A model generated the notes under the pieces. That model searched no databases and had not been told where the DNA came from. It worked only from the letters and a program-made list of their open reading frames with translations. From Dipteronia dyeriana (taxonomy: Eukaryota > Streptophyta > Magnoliopsida > Sapindales > Sapindaceae): a stretch of DNA of 64,000 nucleotides. A program made the translations under genes and the position numbers. Every line of letters starts with the position of its first letter. Within the stretch, counting starts at the first letter, position 1. Shown here piece by piece: positions 12,233 to 24,239 of the stretch. The stretch spans positions 71,288,587-71,352,586 of the forward strand of contig CM065295.1 in assembly GCA_032871835.1 (NCBI GenBank), written 5' to 3'.

Positions 12233-13017
12233 AAACCTATCTTATAGTTGTTTTCTTCTATGCCCAGTTTGAAATAATATGTCCATTACGGTTAAAAATC
12301 TTTCTTGTAAGCTTGTATATATTGATATGTAGAACTGATTTTATACACTGTGATTGTAGGTGCAGAAGCCATAACAGGCGTACGATTGGATTACTGCTAG
12401 GTATACTTCTGAAAAACCCATCTTAATTCGTGATCTAATAATCCATGTTGTTCTAATTAGAATGCACTTGATTTAGAACATAAATATTTGTTTTAATCTA
12501 TATTATGTTGCTAATTTGTACTTATCATCTTGCCAATTATGAAAATATATATTATTTTAATCTATAGTATGAACCGAGGTGATAAATTCTTGTAACATTT
12601 ATATTCTTGTAACTGTAGGGATTTATGTACCTACCAGCACAAATATGTGTATCAAGCATGGGAAGACCAGTATTGTATGAGTAGGCAGTGGTATGGAAAG
12701 TTTTGAATGATGATGATTCAAATCATTGCATAGCCTTCATGTTCATAAATTGGTCTTTTGTGTGATGATTGATGAACAAAACCGCAGATATCTGAAAGAC
12801 TTAAATTAAAACTTAAGTATGTATTACATTATGTGTACTTGCTCATAGAGTAGAGTTATTGTAAATTGGTAAAACTTCATGTTGCTTTTGTTTTATTTGT
12901 CTAAATTTAATGTTATGTAGTCAAATTTTTAGTAGGAATTGGTATGGAAACCTCTAATGTGCTCTCTACTTCTATTTGGTTATTTGTCTGGAATGGCAAG
13001 GACAAGAAAATTATGAA
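12233..13017. other. Interior of giant MULE, no gene recognised
   Basis: AT-rich DNA downstream of the transposase remnant. No frame or motif of note; it leads into the motif array at 13018. Confidence 0.4.
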
Positions 13018-13413
13018 TTTTCAGGCTTAAATTATGAATTCTTAGGCCTAACTTATTACGAATTCCTGGGATTTATTATGCATTCCTGGGCTTAACTTAT
13101 GAATTCCAATACTTAACTTATGAATCCCTGAGCTTAACTTATGAATTCTCGGGCCTAAGTGATTATGAACTCCCAAACTTAACTTATGAATTCTCGGGCT
13201 TAACTTATGAATTCCTAGGCTTAACTTATGAATTCTCGGGCTTAACTTATTATGAATCCCCAGGTTTAAATTACTAATTCCCGGGCTTAAAATTATTAAT
13301 TCTTGGACTTAACTTATGAATTCTCGGGCTTAACTTATTATAAATTATGGATCTTAACTTATAATGAATCCTCGGGCTTAAATTGTGAATTCTTGGGCCT
13401 AACTTATTATGAA
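13018..13413 (+). repeat. Motif array (cttatgaattcccgggctt type), left half
   Basis: About eighteen degenerate units of roughly 20 bases built on 'aacttatgaattcccgggctt' and variants. The solo LTR at 13414-15347 was inserted inside this array, which resumes at 15348, so the array existed first. Confidence 0.85.
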
Positions 13414-14361
13414 TGAAAATAGCCCTAAAAGAGTGTATAATAAACCTCCAGAGGGGTGAATAGGTTTTAATCAAGACAATTACCATTTTTTCTTGATTAG
13501 TCAATATTAAAGATTCACCCAATAAACAAACATACAAAATCAAGTGTAAAGTACGAAAATATAAAGAACACTTGATATATACGTGGAAACCCTCCAAATG
13601 GGAAAAACCACGGGCAATTCTACTAGCCATACACGATCACAGAAATCAACTATATGAATAAAAGGTTACACCCTCAAGTGATACTTAGACTCTCACTCTT
13701 AACAACCTCAGACTATAGACACTACCACTCACCACTCTTGGTTCAATCCCTAGTGATATTCCCTGATCCACTACTTTCGACGTGAGCTCCTCCTACTCTA
13801 CCCATCGGGCCTTTTACAGTGGCACTTGACCAATTGCTTGCCAACCTATCCTTGGTTGCAAGACTTGACTTGCTTATGCAACTTCACCTAGAAGCCACAA
13901 GACTTTGACTCTATGAAGAGTATATGGTCTAAGTGTATATATGACACTATGCTCAAATGCAATAATGTGTAAGACCAAACACAAAATGTTTAACTAGATG
14001 TTATAATACAATTAAACAACCTATTTGTAAAACAATGCCTACATACCCTTATATAAGGACTCAATTGGGTGTATCGATAAAATCTAACAACCTAATTGTC
14101 AATAAAATTCCAACCAACATAAGTTGTCACAACATATAATCAAGGGAAATTAATATGCAATCAAAAAATGCAATTAGAAAGGCATACACATAAATGTTCA
14201 TGAACTAGATTAGACGCACAAGGACATCCTAATCATCAATTAAGCATACATGAACATATATGGATTAGCTATTTAGGCATAAAAGATCTAACGATGCAAG
14301 CTATTAACAAACAAACTCAGTCATGTTATAAAGACCAATAAATATGTAATAAAGTAAAGTC

Positions 14362-14401
14362 TAGGTATTTATTACTTGATTAATCAAGTAATAAATACCT
14401 A
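14362..14401. repeat. 40-bp perfect palindrome inside the solo LTR
   Basis: TAGGTATTTATTACTTGATT is followed directly by its exact reverse complement, so the two arms have no loop. It could extrude as a cruciform or form a hairpin in RNA. No equivalent was noticed in the other copy of this LTR. Confidence 0.95.
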
Positions 14402-15130
14402 ATATAGAGTAAGAACAACAATAAATGAACTTGAATGTAGTTGTAACTTACCTAGTCATGAAACCATGAAGACCCATGCTCAAATGAAGATGAATGATGC
14501 AAGATGAATATGGGTAATGACACTTAAATGGAGCTTTCTCTCTCTAGACTCTCTTTATCTCTTTCTAGGGTTTCTTTAAATTCAGAGGGCTAAGTAAAGA
14601 AGAAGAGATAAAGAGGTACATATATTAGGGAATACGAGCTGATGGGAAAAGACATTTATGCCCCGAAATCAGCACAGTGTGCGAGTAAGGACCCGTACAC
14701 TTACCTGCGCAAAGACTCACACACAACAGGCATCATCGCCTAAAACAGTGCAGTGCGCGGTTGCACACAAACTGTGCATAACCAGCACATAAGCTCAAAC
14801 CATAGACTTTAAAAATCTCACACAGGCCACTGCACGGGTAGACTACCAGCGTACTGACCTGCACACTAGGGACTCGAAAGGTATATCTTCGCACTGAGAA
14901 AAGCACACCATCTTGCTTGCTAGACGTTTCCGATCATACATCGAGAAAAGAATTAACACCACATAATACCAACACTTAAAGCTAATAATGAAGTTTAAGT
15001 GTGATAGTGAGTAATGATGCACACATAAGAAATAAGATACAAATGCATGTAAGAGTGTATACAATGTGTAAATTATGCACACTTATAAGCAATAGACAAC
15101 ATAAATGCAAGATGAAACAAAGAATGCATG

Positions 15131-15132
<2 letters not shown>

Positions 15133-15179
<47 letters not shown>
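15133..15179. repeat. (GT)n microsatellite
   Basis: About 23 uninterrupted GT dinucleotides inside the solo LTR. The sister LTR has shorter GT runs at about 4228-4242 and 4283-4298, so the tract is a feature of the family that has expanded here. Confidence 0.97.
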
Positions 15180-15180
<1 letters not shown>

Positions 15181-15347
15181 CAAAACTCTTCAAGAGGCAA
15201 AGTCAAGTGAATATACCTTTTGTTATTGAAGTCATGGAGATATTTTGAAGCTTACCAACGAGGACCTAAGCTACCCATTACACAATCATCCCCAACGTGT
15301 TGTGGTTTGTCTTGAAATAAGCCAATAAAAAAATCGAGATCCTTACA

Positions 15348-15719
15348 ATGAATTCTTGAGCTTAAGTTAATATGAATCCCAGGATTAGATTATGAATTCC
15401 CGGACCTAACTTATTATGAACTCCTGTGCTTAACTTATGAATTCCAATGCTTAACTTATGAATTCCCGAGCTTAACTTTTGAATTCTCAAGCTTAAATTA
15501 TGATTTCTCGGGCTTAACTTATTAAGAATTCTTAGGCTTCACTTATGAATTCCAATGCTTAACTTATGAATCTTTGGGCTTAAATTATGAATTCCTAGGC
15601 CTAACTTATTATTGACTTATTGGGCTTAACTTATTAAGAATTCTCGGGCTTAACTTATGAATTCCAATGATTAACTTATGAATTCCCGGGCTTAACTTAT
15701 GAACTCCTGGGCTTAACCA
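15348..15719 (+). repeat. Motif array, right half
   Basis: Continuation of the array at 13018-13413 after the solo LTR, with the same 'gaattcccgggcttaactta' units and variants. Confidence 0.85.
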
Positions 15720-15869
15720 TAATAAAAAACAAATACAGATATCATAATCCATTCAAAGTAGCATATCTTAACCATAATTAATAACATACTAATAGCATAA
15801 TCCATTCCAAGTAGCATAATCAATATCTAATACAAAAACAAATACAAGTAGCATAATCCATTCCAATAA

Positions 15870-16385
15870 TTCAAGACAATTGACCACAATTAGCGTTGTT
15901 ACAAGCTTGGATGTTAAACCGGACTGGCAACCTACCCTCTTCACAACCTTCATGATGAAAAATCCCTTGATAATCTGACTGAAGACTACGTTCTTACCAT
16001 CGAGCCACTCCGTCTTTGTGGCACATATGAGAAACTAAGAGTTGTTGGTTCATGGGCCAATATAGGCCATAGAGAGGATCTTAGGACCGGTGTGCTTGTT
16101 TATGAAGTTTTCATTGGCAAAATTATCATCATAGATGTACTCACCCCCGAGTCCATCAAAATCGGTAAAGTCTCCACCATTGAACAGGCACCTGGGTATC
16201 ATGTGGTGGAAGGTTGTTCCTTTATAGTATAGTGACTTCCCATTCCTACCAATTCCCTTCTCGTCGATACAGAGAGCTCAAAAGTTCTCTGTTGTTATGG
16301 GGGTACTGTCAGTGAATAGTTCTATCACAAGTCTACCCACCGGATTGCCGCAAATGTTGTTGTTAAGGAACACTCTAGGGTTCAC
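15870..16385 (-). pseudogene. Captured cyclophilin (peptidyl-prolyl isomerase), broken
   Basis: Read on the - strand, the segment follows a CYP19-type cyclophilin almost end to end: NPRVF at the start, G-P-VGRLVIELF, P-TTENF, ALC-DEKGIGR-GK-L-YKG, FH-MIP, F-GGDF, GGE-IY, FANENF-KHTGP-ILSMA, then KTEWLDGKNVVF and VKRVG--SGLTSK near the end. In-frame stops replace the residue after TENF, the Asn after the GP of the active-site loop, and the residue after the NNS of the following strand. The active-site Arg of the FHRxIP motif is changed (FHHMIP). Cyclophilins speed cis-trans proline isomerisation in the cytosol. Plant CYP19 genes are often intronless, so the lack of introns does not show whether the capture went through RNA. 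It lies inside the giant MULE, as in Pack-MULEs. Confidence 0.9.
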
Positions 16386-17599
16386 CACCTTTCTCTCTTG
16401 ATTCAACAGAAGATGAAGGTTGTAGAAAAGATGTAAGCATGGATAAGAATACCTGTAAAGATGAAGGCTACTTTTTTTTCTGTAATCTCCATGTTAAATT
16501 CAAAATGACATACAACTCCAATTATGGACAGCCATATGTAATTCAACACATAAACATTAAATATCCATTACTATATGACATCCATTACTATATTTAAACA
16601 CCATAACTTAAACATAAAAGATCCCCTTACTATATGACATCCATTACTATCTTTCAACACCACACCATAAACATAAACGATCTTTCAAACAAGTTAGCCA
16701 AATATTGCTCCAATAAAAAAATGACAATAAATAAAACATCATATATCCCGTGCAACCCTCTTAGATACATTCTCTTCAATAGTATCAGAGGTTTCAGTTG
16801 AATTTTGAGGATGTATGTTACTAGTGATTGTTTTATATGCTTCATCGGACCAGTTAAACTTCTAGTAAGAAGCTCTTGGAAATCCATCCACTTGTGCATG
16901 ACATTCAACCCAAGAATAATACATACCAGTTTTCCTTCCTTCGAAAACAACATAAACAGAATTCTTCTCTATTTCATACAACACAGTTTGTATCTGAAAA
17001 TCAAAAAAATAAATTTAAAAACTAAATAATGTCCATAATACCTCGATATACACTTAGAAAAAAATAACAAAAGTAGCTAAGGTAATGTTGCTTAATGAAT
17101 TAAAAAAATAAGTTCAATATTCTTTCAGATAATGTTTCAAAAAATGTTTAAAAAAAACATTCAAAACAACTCTCAAAATTCTTATCACTTAAACTACAAA
17201 ACAAAAGATTATTGTTTGAACAATGGTACATATAGATACATATATCAATTAAACAACAAAATCAAATATTAGTTTTTGACATATGGAAAACAGGAAAAAA
17301 AACGTCAACAAGATTGGCGACGAAGAGCATGGATAGATAGAAAAGCAAAAAGCAAAAAAAAAATCAAGAAGAATGTTGACCTGTAGATTTGGGCATGAGG
17401 AAGAGCAGAGAGAGAGGGAGATAGAGAGAGAAAATCAAGAATGCTTACCCATAAATCTGGGTGTGAGGAGTTGAGGAAGAACAGTGAGAGAAAAAAATGA
17501 TACAATTGTTGTTGTTGTTGTGGGAGGTTTGTTTTTGGACTTTGGTAATAAAAGGGTATGAAGTTCCCTACCTGTTAAATTCTTAAAAAAAAATTGTGT
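16386..17599. other. Interior of giant MULE, no gene recognised
   Basis: AT-rich; a repeated phrase 'ttactatatgacatccattact' occurs at about 16570 and 16628. A 99-codon frame on the - strand (16654-16953) has no recognisable motif. A (GA)-rich tract is at about 17400-17430. Confidence 0.4.
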
Positions 17600-18010
17600 T
17601 CAGAAATTAGAATCCTTCATAAATTTAAGTTACAGTCCGAGATCTTAGTTTTTAAAGCCTGAAAACCCTGCCTAAATGTAGAATCCTTACTATAAAAATA
17701 TGCGACTTTAGATGTGACTTGAACAAAGTTGCTTTTGAAGTTGCATGTCATTCTGTCTAGATTTTCATCTTCTTACCATAACAATATGCGACTTTCAAAG
17801 TGACTTAAACGAAGTTGCTTTTGAAGTCGCATGTCATTCTGTCCAGGATTTCATCTTCTCACCAGAGCCAAAGTGACTTGCATGATGTTGCTTTTGAAGT
17901 TGCTTCCTTATCTGTTTTGGAATTCAAATCCTAATTTTTTAAGCCTAGGCTTTTACTTTGAAGCTTGAGAATTAGTTTTTGAATCCTGAAAATCATAAAA
18001 TGTCGGGCTT
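17600..18010 (+). repeat. Degenerate repeat block related to 9240-10170
   Basis: Contains three successive copies of a 'gcgactt(t/c)...gtgacttgaacgaagttgcttttgaagt' unit (about 17700, 17790, 17870) and the phrases 'cttttactttgaagc' and 'cgggcttcatagaatctattttt' also present at 9240-10170. Non-coding; probably an ancient duplication within the element. Confidence 0.65.
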
Positions 18011-18129
18011 CATAGAATCTATTTTTCAAGCAATTATAAATACTTTTAAAAAAAGAAATAATAGTTTAAAATGAGAAAAACTGACAACCAGTTTATGAAA
18101 TTATGAAATTAATCATGAAACTAACAAAA

Positions 18130-19440
18130 TAAAGTTCAACAACGAGTTTGAAAATTACAACTAAAGCATAAACTAAAAAAGAACATGGGTGGCCACGATC
18201 TATGGATCCTAGCGTGGCATGGTGGTCTTATGATCTGACGGTTGTGGGGTGTTCCCTGATCCGCTAGCCTCACTAGCATTAGTTCAGCGACCCACAAAAG
18301 GAATCCAGAGGCGTGAATCAACTAAAGCCACCTAAAAACCATCCATCATATCATTAATATGACCAAACTCTGGCATATTGGCCTGCTGATTGACATTCAT
18401 CTTTAAATGCAAACCCTAAAGCGTCTCTAGAATCTTAGTCAACATCGGCCCTTGATCAGCTCCCTTTGTATCTAGATCATCTCCAAGGTTTTGCTTATTA
18501 TATTCCACATCCTCTGGGTCATCCTCCTTGGTAAATTCATCCATGTCATCCTCATTGACACCTCTTGAAAGTACAAGTAAAGGCAGTCCTCTAAGCCTAG
18601 CAATGCCATTGAAAGCCATTTTACCCACGTTTCCTGTTGGAGGAATTGCACATCAATATTGGCCTCCTCAAAAAAATGTGTAACCATACAAGGAAAAGGT
18701 AATGGACCAACGATTGATTTCCCAACTTTGAAAATTGATTTCATGATAATTTGTCCTATGTTCATGAGGAGCAGATTCTTTGCGAAGAAAAGATAACGGG
18801 TGTTCTCACAAGTCACCTTGGTGCGATAGGTGGTGTTAACTAAGGAGAAACTAAAGAACAAGTGCCAAATGGCAGGCTCTATCTTGAGTTCATTGTACAA
18901 AAATGGAGTTTGATATTCATTTCACTCATGACAACCATCTATGCTCAAATTAGCAGCTAATTGCATATTAAAGGGCTCGAAGTACTCATGAAGTGGAAGG
19001 CCTTCAACTAGTCCATCAATGTCATCTATCGTGTCAAACCACTGGTTAATCTTAGTAGCTGTAATCAGGACTTCCCTCCCTTAGACCATCACTGGCACCC
19101 ATTCATAAAACCGATATGGGGTCATTGCATAATAAAACTCAGATCAATTCCAGTGCCTCCGTGTTTAGGGTCCTCGCAGAACCCCTCTAACCCATAGTAT
19201 TTATTGCCTCGGGTATCCAAGTTGCACCAAAAATTTCTAAGTTAATACCCCTCTCTGGCCAAACTTTTCTACTACCAAAAGTATCCCATCTTGCCGAAAA
19301 ATCCGAGTCTAGGGACTCCGTAAAGGTGTTTTCCTTACCTTTGCCAATGGATGACCGCATAACGGGAACTTGTCTTCTCTTTTCCGACTACCAATCACCA
19401 TCCCTAGCAACTTCCTTCCCCTTTCTCATATTTCCCATCT
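18130..19440 (-). pseudogene. Putative plant transposon protein, decayed
   Basis: Starting from an ATG at about 19438 (- strand), the frame reads MGNMRKGKE, an SSIGKGKE region, then an ERGINLE-FG-T-IPE segment, a FYYAM-like step, and a later LYNELKIEPAIWHLFFSFSL block (18472-18900) followed by a GPLPFP-MVTHFFEEANI step. This order is that of the widespread 'putative plant transposon protein' domain (as I recall, PF20167). At least four in-frame stops and several frameshifts break it. Its biochemical role is unknown. A second, divergent member lies at 54470-55392. Confidence 0.65.
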
Positions 19441-19538
19441 CTAATTGAACTCAAAAATACCACCACACACAATAAAACCCACAAGAATCTTTACCAACAT
19501 GACAACAAAAACTATAAATCTTCAAAAATTCACACACC

Positions 19539-21541
19539 ACACAATAAAAATAACCCTAAAACACTTCTCTAACCATAATTGAGCAACACTGCAACATAAA
19601 GGACAAGTCTCTTAAATGTTATCAAACTTCCCCAAACTTCTTCATACAGACCTCAATTGCTTTAATCATTTATCTCTTGTTTTTGTTGCCTTCATACTGA
19701 CGTGAAAAGCACATCAATATAACAAATTTATGTACATAAAGTTGTGAAACAGAATGCAAACTTGGTTGTATTAGATTAAACTAGTTTTGAAAAGACACAA
19801 GACCTTTTAAAAGACCGGTTTTGTTACTATAGTAACCTCATCAATTGTTCTCAAACTTCCACAAAAGATATATGATTAGGGCTTCGAATTACTTGTTATT
19901 GAAGACCCATTTTTGTTGTCTTTGTTGTTGGGAGTGATTTGATGTTAAACAGTTGGTAAAGAAAACCTGTCTCGACATCAGAGGGTTATTGCTTGATTTT
20001 GGAGATTGTGACTTCAATATCGATTGTCACTGGAAGATCAAATTAGACAAACATAACACTGCGAATCAATTTATTTTTGACAAAGTGAATACATTCTAAA
20101 AGTTATTATAACAGAAAGCAATACCCATCATCTTATTAGGAAATTATTTCCTTATTGATGTTTGCAACACTGAATGCAGTACGTGAAGAAGGCATATAAA
20201 GTTCTTCGTAGTAACCAGAATGCTTCAAAATGCAGGGTAACAAATAAAGTAGACACCAGATGTCTTTTAACGATAAGTGTGATCGTGTTGACCCTACTTT
20301 GAATCGTACAACTCTACCTTTCCTTTGTTCAGAAGTACGTGGCATAGCTTCCAATGCCCGCCAGAGAAGCTTGGTACCAACAACTATCTATAAAATATAA
20401 TTGTTATGACCACACTGTGATATTCAAATGTTTGAAAACATTATTAATAAAATTTTAACGTAAAAACAACATACTTACCAACTTAAATTTCCACCAGGGA
20501 ACATCGTAAGTAAAATCATGACCGCGAACATATCTTATCACTTCTTCGTCAGGCACAAATTCTAAAACATTGAATTCAGGGTAGTCTTCTCAAACTTCAA
20601 CATCAGGAGGAATATCAACCTTTTTCCTTTCAGCCCTTGTTATCACAATTTTTCTGTCCTCTACCCTTTGTTTATCCATTTTGTGCATCTCAGCTTTCCA
20701 TTTATGATCCACCAAATGTGGATGGGATCAATGCAATATCCTTATCGTAGTAAGCTTCTGGTGTTAAACACCTCCTCCAAAGAATGTCAATGTAGTTGTC
20801 CACGTGCTATCTACAATACAAATGATAGACATTAGAAAAAGTGTCTTAAATACTTACACAACCAAAGAGAAAAGTAATGAAAAAATATACCATGGTTGAT
20901 AACCATTTATGGCTATCCAAGAGCTCCTTGAAATGCGTACAGTTTATTGGTATAATTTAAGCAGTATAAACACTGGATAAATGTTCTTTATATTAGGAAA
21001 CAAGAAAGCACTAACATCAATAAAAGAGAGAAAATGAATGGACTATTACCTAGCTTGGTTTTTGCCTTTCATAAATGCCATGAATTCAAAATTATTTGAT
21101 AATTCGTCTAACCCATCTCACTTCCTTTTCATTCTTATCGGCATGAGGTTATTCCATGGGCTTTGTATATACATTGACCGCTTCCAACCTCACCTTGTCA
21201 ATATCCTTGTATACAACATCTGGGTCTGGTCTATCAACCGCTACCACACTCATATTAGGGTTTGGAACCACAACGTTCGCAATCGGGGATGGGTAATCAT
21301 CCAACAATAGAGGGTGCTTAACCAACTTATCCAAACCCAAATTCTGTGGATCCACCTTCTCTACATTAATTGACAACATCTCACTAGCAAGACATACATA
21401 ATTGATGATCTCCTCAACACTACAAAAAATAGCTATTAATACGAATTTTTTTCGTCCCAATAGCCAAATAATCGTCCATATAGACCTATTGGGACGGAAA
21501 CATTTCATCCCAAATTACGTCGCCTCAGGTGGGTCGCAATA
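19539..21541. repeat. Tandem duplication unit A (about 2.0 kb)
   Basis: Unit A (19539-21541) and unit B (21544-23643) match along their length: 'cacttctctaaccataatt', 'gatttgatgttaaacagttggt', the protease exons, and at the right end 130 bases of the CACTA-like terminus up to 'gggtcgcaatag'. The junction between A and B falls at 'acacaataaaaa', present at the start of both. The duplication therefore happened after the CACTA element had inserted. Confidence 0.85.
19990..21415 (-). pseudogene. Ulp1/C48-like protease 3' half, duplicate copy A
   Basis: Same exon series as copy B. Seen on the - strand: an EEIINYVCLASEML segment next to the CACTA scar, LDKLVKHPLL, then after gaps a 'WLST-H' step, YVRGHDFTYDVPWWKFKL, and in another frame GGHW (20351-20362) and LYDS (20299-20310), the likely catalytic His and Asp, followed by KDIWCLLYLLPCILKHSGYYEELY. 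Near 20120 a QDDGYC-like string marks the Cys region. Ulp1-type proteases cleave SUMO conjugates; in MULEs their role is unknown. Frameshifts between His and Asp and a changed Cys motif (the family has QxxxxDCG) indicate an inactive copy. Confidence 0.78.
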
Positions 21542-21543
21542 GA

Positions 21544-23643
21544 ACACAATAAAAACAACCTTACAACACTTCTCTAACCATAATTATAATTGAGCAACAC
21601 TGTAACACAAAATACAAGTCTAGAGCAATTGTTATCAAACTTCCCCAAACTCCTTCATACTAACCTCAATTGCCATAATCATCATCTCTTGCTTTCGTCA
21701 CCTTCATATTGACCTCCTTCCCAAACTGGTGTGAAAAGCACATCAATATAACAAATTTATGTACACAAAGTTATGAAACATAATGCAATCTTGGTTGCAT
21801 TTAAACTAGTTTTTTGAAAAGACACAAGACCTTTTGAAAGATCGATTTTGTTACTATTGTAACCTCCATAATTGTTCTCAAACTTCCACAAAAGACATAT
21901 GATTAGGGCTTCGAATTTGTTGTCTTTGTCGTTGGGAGTGATTTGATGTTAAACAGTTGGTGAAGAAAACTTGTCTCGTCATCAGTGAGTTATTACCTGA
22001 TTTTGGAGATTGTGACTTCAATAACGACTGTCACTGGAATATCAAATTAGACAAACATAACACTATGAATCAATTTATTTTTGATAAAGTGATTACATTC
22101 TAAAAGTTATTATAATAGAAAACAATACCCATCATCTTGTTGGGAAAATATTTTCTTGTTGATGTTTGTAGCGCTGAATGCAGTACATGAATGAAGCATA
22201 TTAAGTTCTTCATAGTAATCAGAATGCTTCAAAATGCAGGGAAACAAAAAAAGAACACAACAAATGTCTTTTAACGATACCTGTGATCATGGTTGCCCTA
22301 CTTTGAATCGTACAGCTATACCTTTCCTTTTTTTTTAAATACATGGCATAGCATCTAATGCCCGCCTGAGAAGCTTGGTATCAACAGCTGTATATAAAAT
22401 ACAAATGTTATGACCACACTGTGATATTCAAATGTTTGTACACATTGTTAACAAATTTTTAATGTAAAAACAACATACTTACCCACTCAAATTTCCACTA
22501 GGGAACATTGTAAGTAAAATCATGACCATAAACATATCTTATCACTTCTGCGTCAGGCACAAATTCTAAAACATTGAATTCAGATTCTTCCCAAACTTCG
22601 ACATCAGAAGGAATATAAACCTTTTTCCTTTTTGCACTTGTTATCACATTTTTTATGTCCTCCGACCTTTGTTTATTCATTTTGTCCATCTCAACTTTCC
22701 ATTTATGATCCACCAAATGCTGTATAATTAATTTAGTAAAATTGTGTTCAATTTTATAATTATTAGTTAGAATACGCAGTGAAATGAACTTACGAAAAAT
22801 GTGGATGGGACCAATGCAATATCCTCATCATAGAAAGCTTTTGGTGTCAAACGCCTCCTCCAAAGAAGGTCAATGTAGCTGTCCACGTGCTATGTACAAT
22901 ACAAATGATGGACATTAGAAAAAGTGTCTTAAATACTTACACAACCAAAGAGAAAAGTAATGAAAAAAATATACCATGGTTGATAACCATTTATGGCTAT
23001 CCAGGAGCTCATTGAAATGTGTACGGTTCATTGGTATAATTTAAGCAGTATAACACTGTTATTGGGTAAAAAAAAAATTATATTAGGAAACAAGACATCA
23101 CACATTATAACATCAATAGAATAGAGAAAAAGAATGGACTATTACCTAGCTTGGTCTTTGCCTTTCATAAATGCCATGAATTCAACATTACTTGATAATT
23201 CCTCCAACCAAACTCGTTTCCTTTTCGTTCTCATCGGCATGAGGTTAGTCCATGGGCTCTGGAGATACTTTGACCGTTTTTGAGCCTTTGCCTTGTCAAT
23301 ATCCTTGTATACGACATCCATGTCTGGTCCATCAAGTGTTACCACGGTGATATTAGGGTTTGGAACCACAACGTTCGCAGTCGGGGATAGGTATTCGTCC
23401 ACCAATAGAGGGTGTTTGACCAACTTATCCAAACCCAAATTCTACAGATCCACATTCTCTGCATCATTTGATAACATCTCACTAGCAAGACATGCAGAAT
23501 TGATAATCTCCTCAACACTGCAAAAAAAAATGGTTTTTAGGACGTATTTTTTTCATCCCAATAGTCAAATAATTGTCCCTATAGACCTATTGGGACGAAA
23601 ACATTTTATCCCAAATTACGTCGCCTCATGTGGGTCGCAATAG
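21544..23643. repeat. Tandem duplication unit B (about 2.1 kb)
   Basis: Second copy of the unit described at 19539. It is contiguous with the full CACTA-like element on its right, so B is the parental position and A the added copy. Confidence 0.85.
22030..23515 (-). pseudogene. Ulp1/C48-like protease 3' half, parental copy B
   Basis: On the - strand: EEIINSACLASEML next to the CACTA insertion point, GLDKLVKHPLLVDEY (23142-23438), a KRKRVWLEEL segment, then exons separated by GT/AG introns giving MNRTHFNELLDSHKWLSTM | HVDSYIDLLWRRRLTPKAFY | VDHKWKVEMDKMNKQRSED, then VWEESEFNVLEFVPDAEV and YGHDFTYNVP. The WLS-x-HVD-x-LLWRR step is the substrate-side signature of plant Ulp1-like proteases. A QQDDGYC string near 22130 corresponds to the Cys box. 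The 5' half of this gene (29621-32035) is cut off by the CACTA-like insertion. Introns still look spliceable, but stops and frameshifts are present. Confidence 0.8.
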
Positions 23644-24239
23644 TTTCGTTGGGATGAAAATTGAAATTTATCCCTAAAGACTATCTATAGGGACGAATCA
23701 ACATATGGATGATTTTTGTTTCGTCATTTTTGTTAATATATGGGGATGAAATTTTATGTCCTTTTTTTTACTGCCTGTAGAGACGAATTTTGTATTTTTG
23801 TTCCCTTTGATAGCTTGTAGGGACGAAATACTTTGTCCCTTTAAATAATTTTCCGTCCCTACAAAATATCTATACGGACGAATTTGAAAAAAAAAATAAC
23901 AAAAAAACAAAAAAAAAACAAAGATTGTTTAGAACTGAACCTAGTGAACCAACTAACTACCCACCATCCATCCGCAACCAGCACCCACATTTAATAGTTT
24001 GTTCTCCACCAGTGCCGAACTTGTCACATCTGAAATTAAACTAAGCAAAGCTTAACCACTTTGCTATTGGTCTGAATTTTTGAATTTAAACATACTATTT
24101 ATATATAAGCTCTATATGTTATTAATCTTTTATTGTAAATTAATTTCAATAATTTAAATTTTATTTTTATATGTTAAACAAATTGATACTAAAAAACGCT
24201 TATTGTAGCATTTAATTAAACTATTTTTAAAATATTACA

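Larger units (their letters stand above)
13414..15347 (+). mobile_element. Solo LTR (copy 2 of the 2-kb LTR family)
   Basis: Begins TGAAAATAGC, ends ATCCTTACA, and is flanked by perfect 5-bp duplications ATGAA (13409-13413, 15348-15352). It shares GGTGAATAGG, ACGTGGAAA, 'accacggg', a GT microsatellite near its right end and its last 30 or so bases with the solo LTR at 2253-4499. Length is 1934 bp. No internal polyprotein region is present. It interrupts a motif array, giving independent support for the exact borders. Confidence 0.88.
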
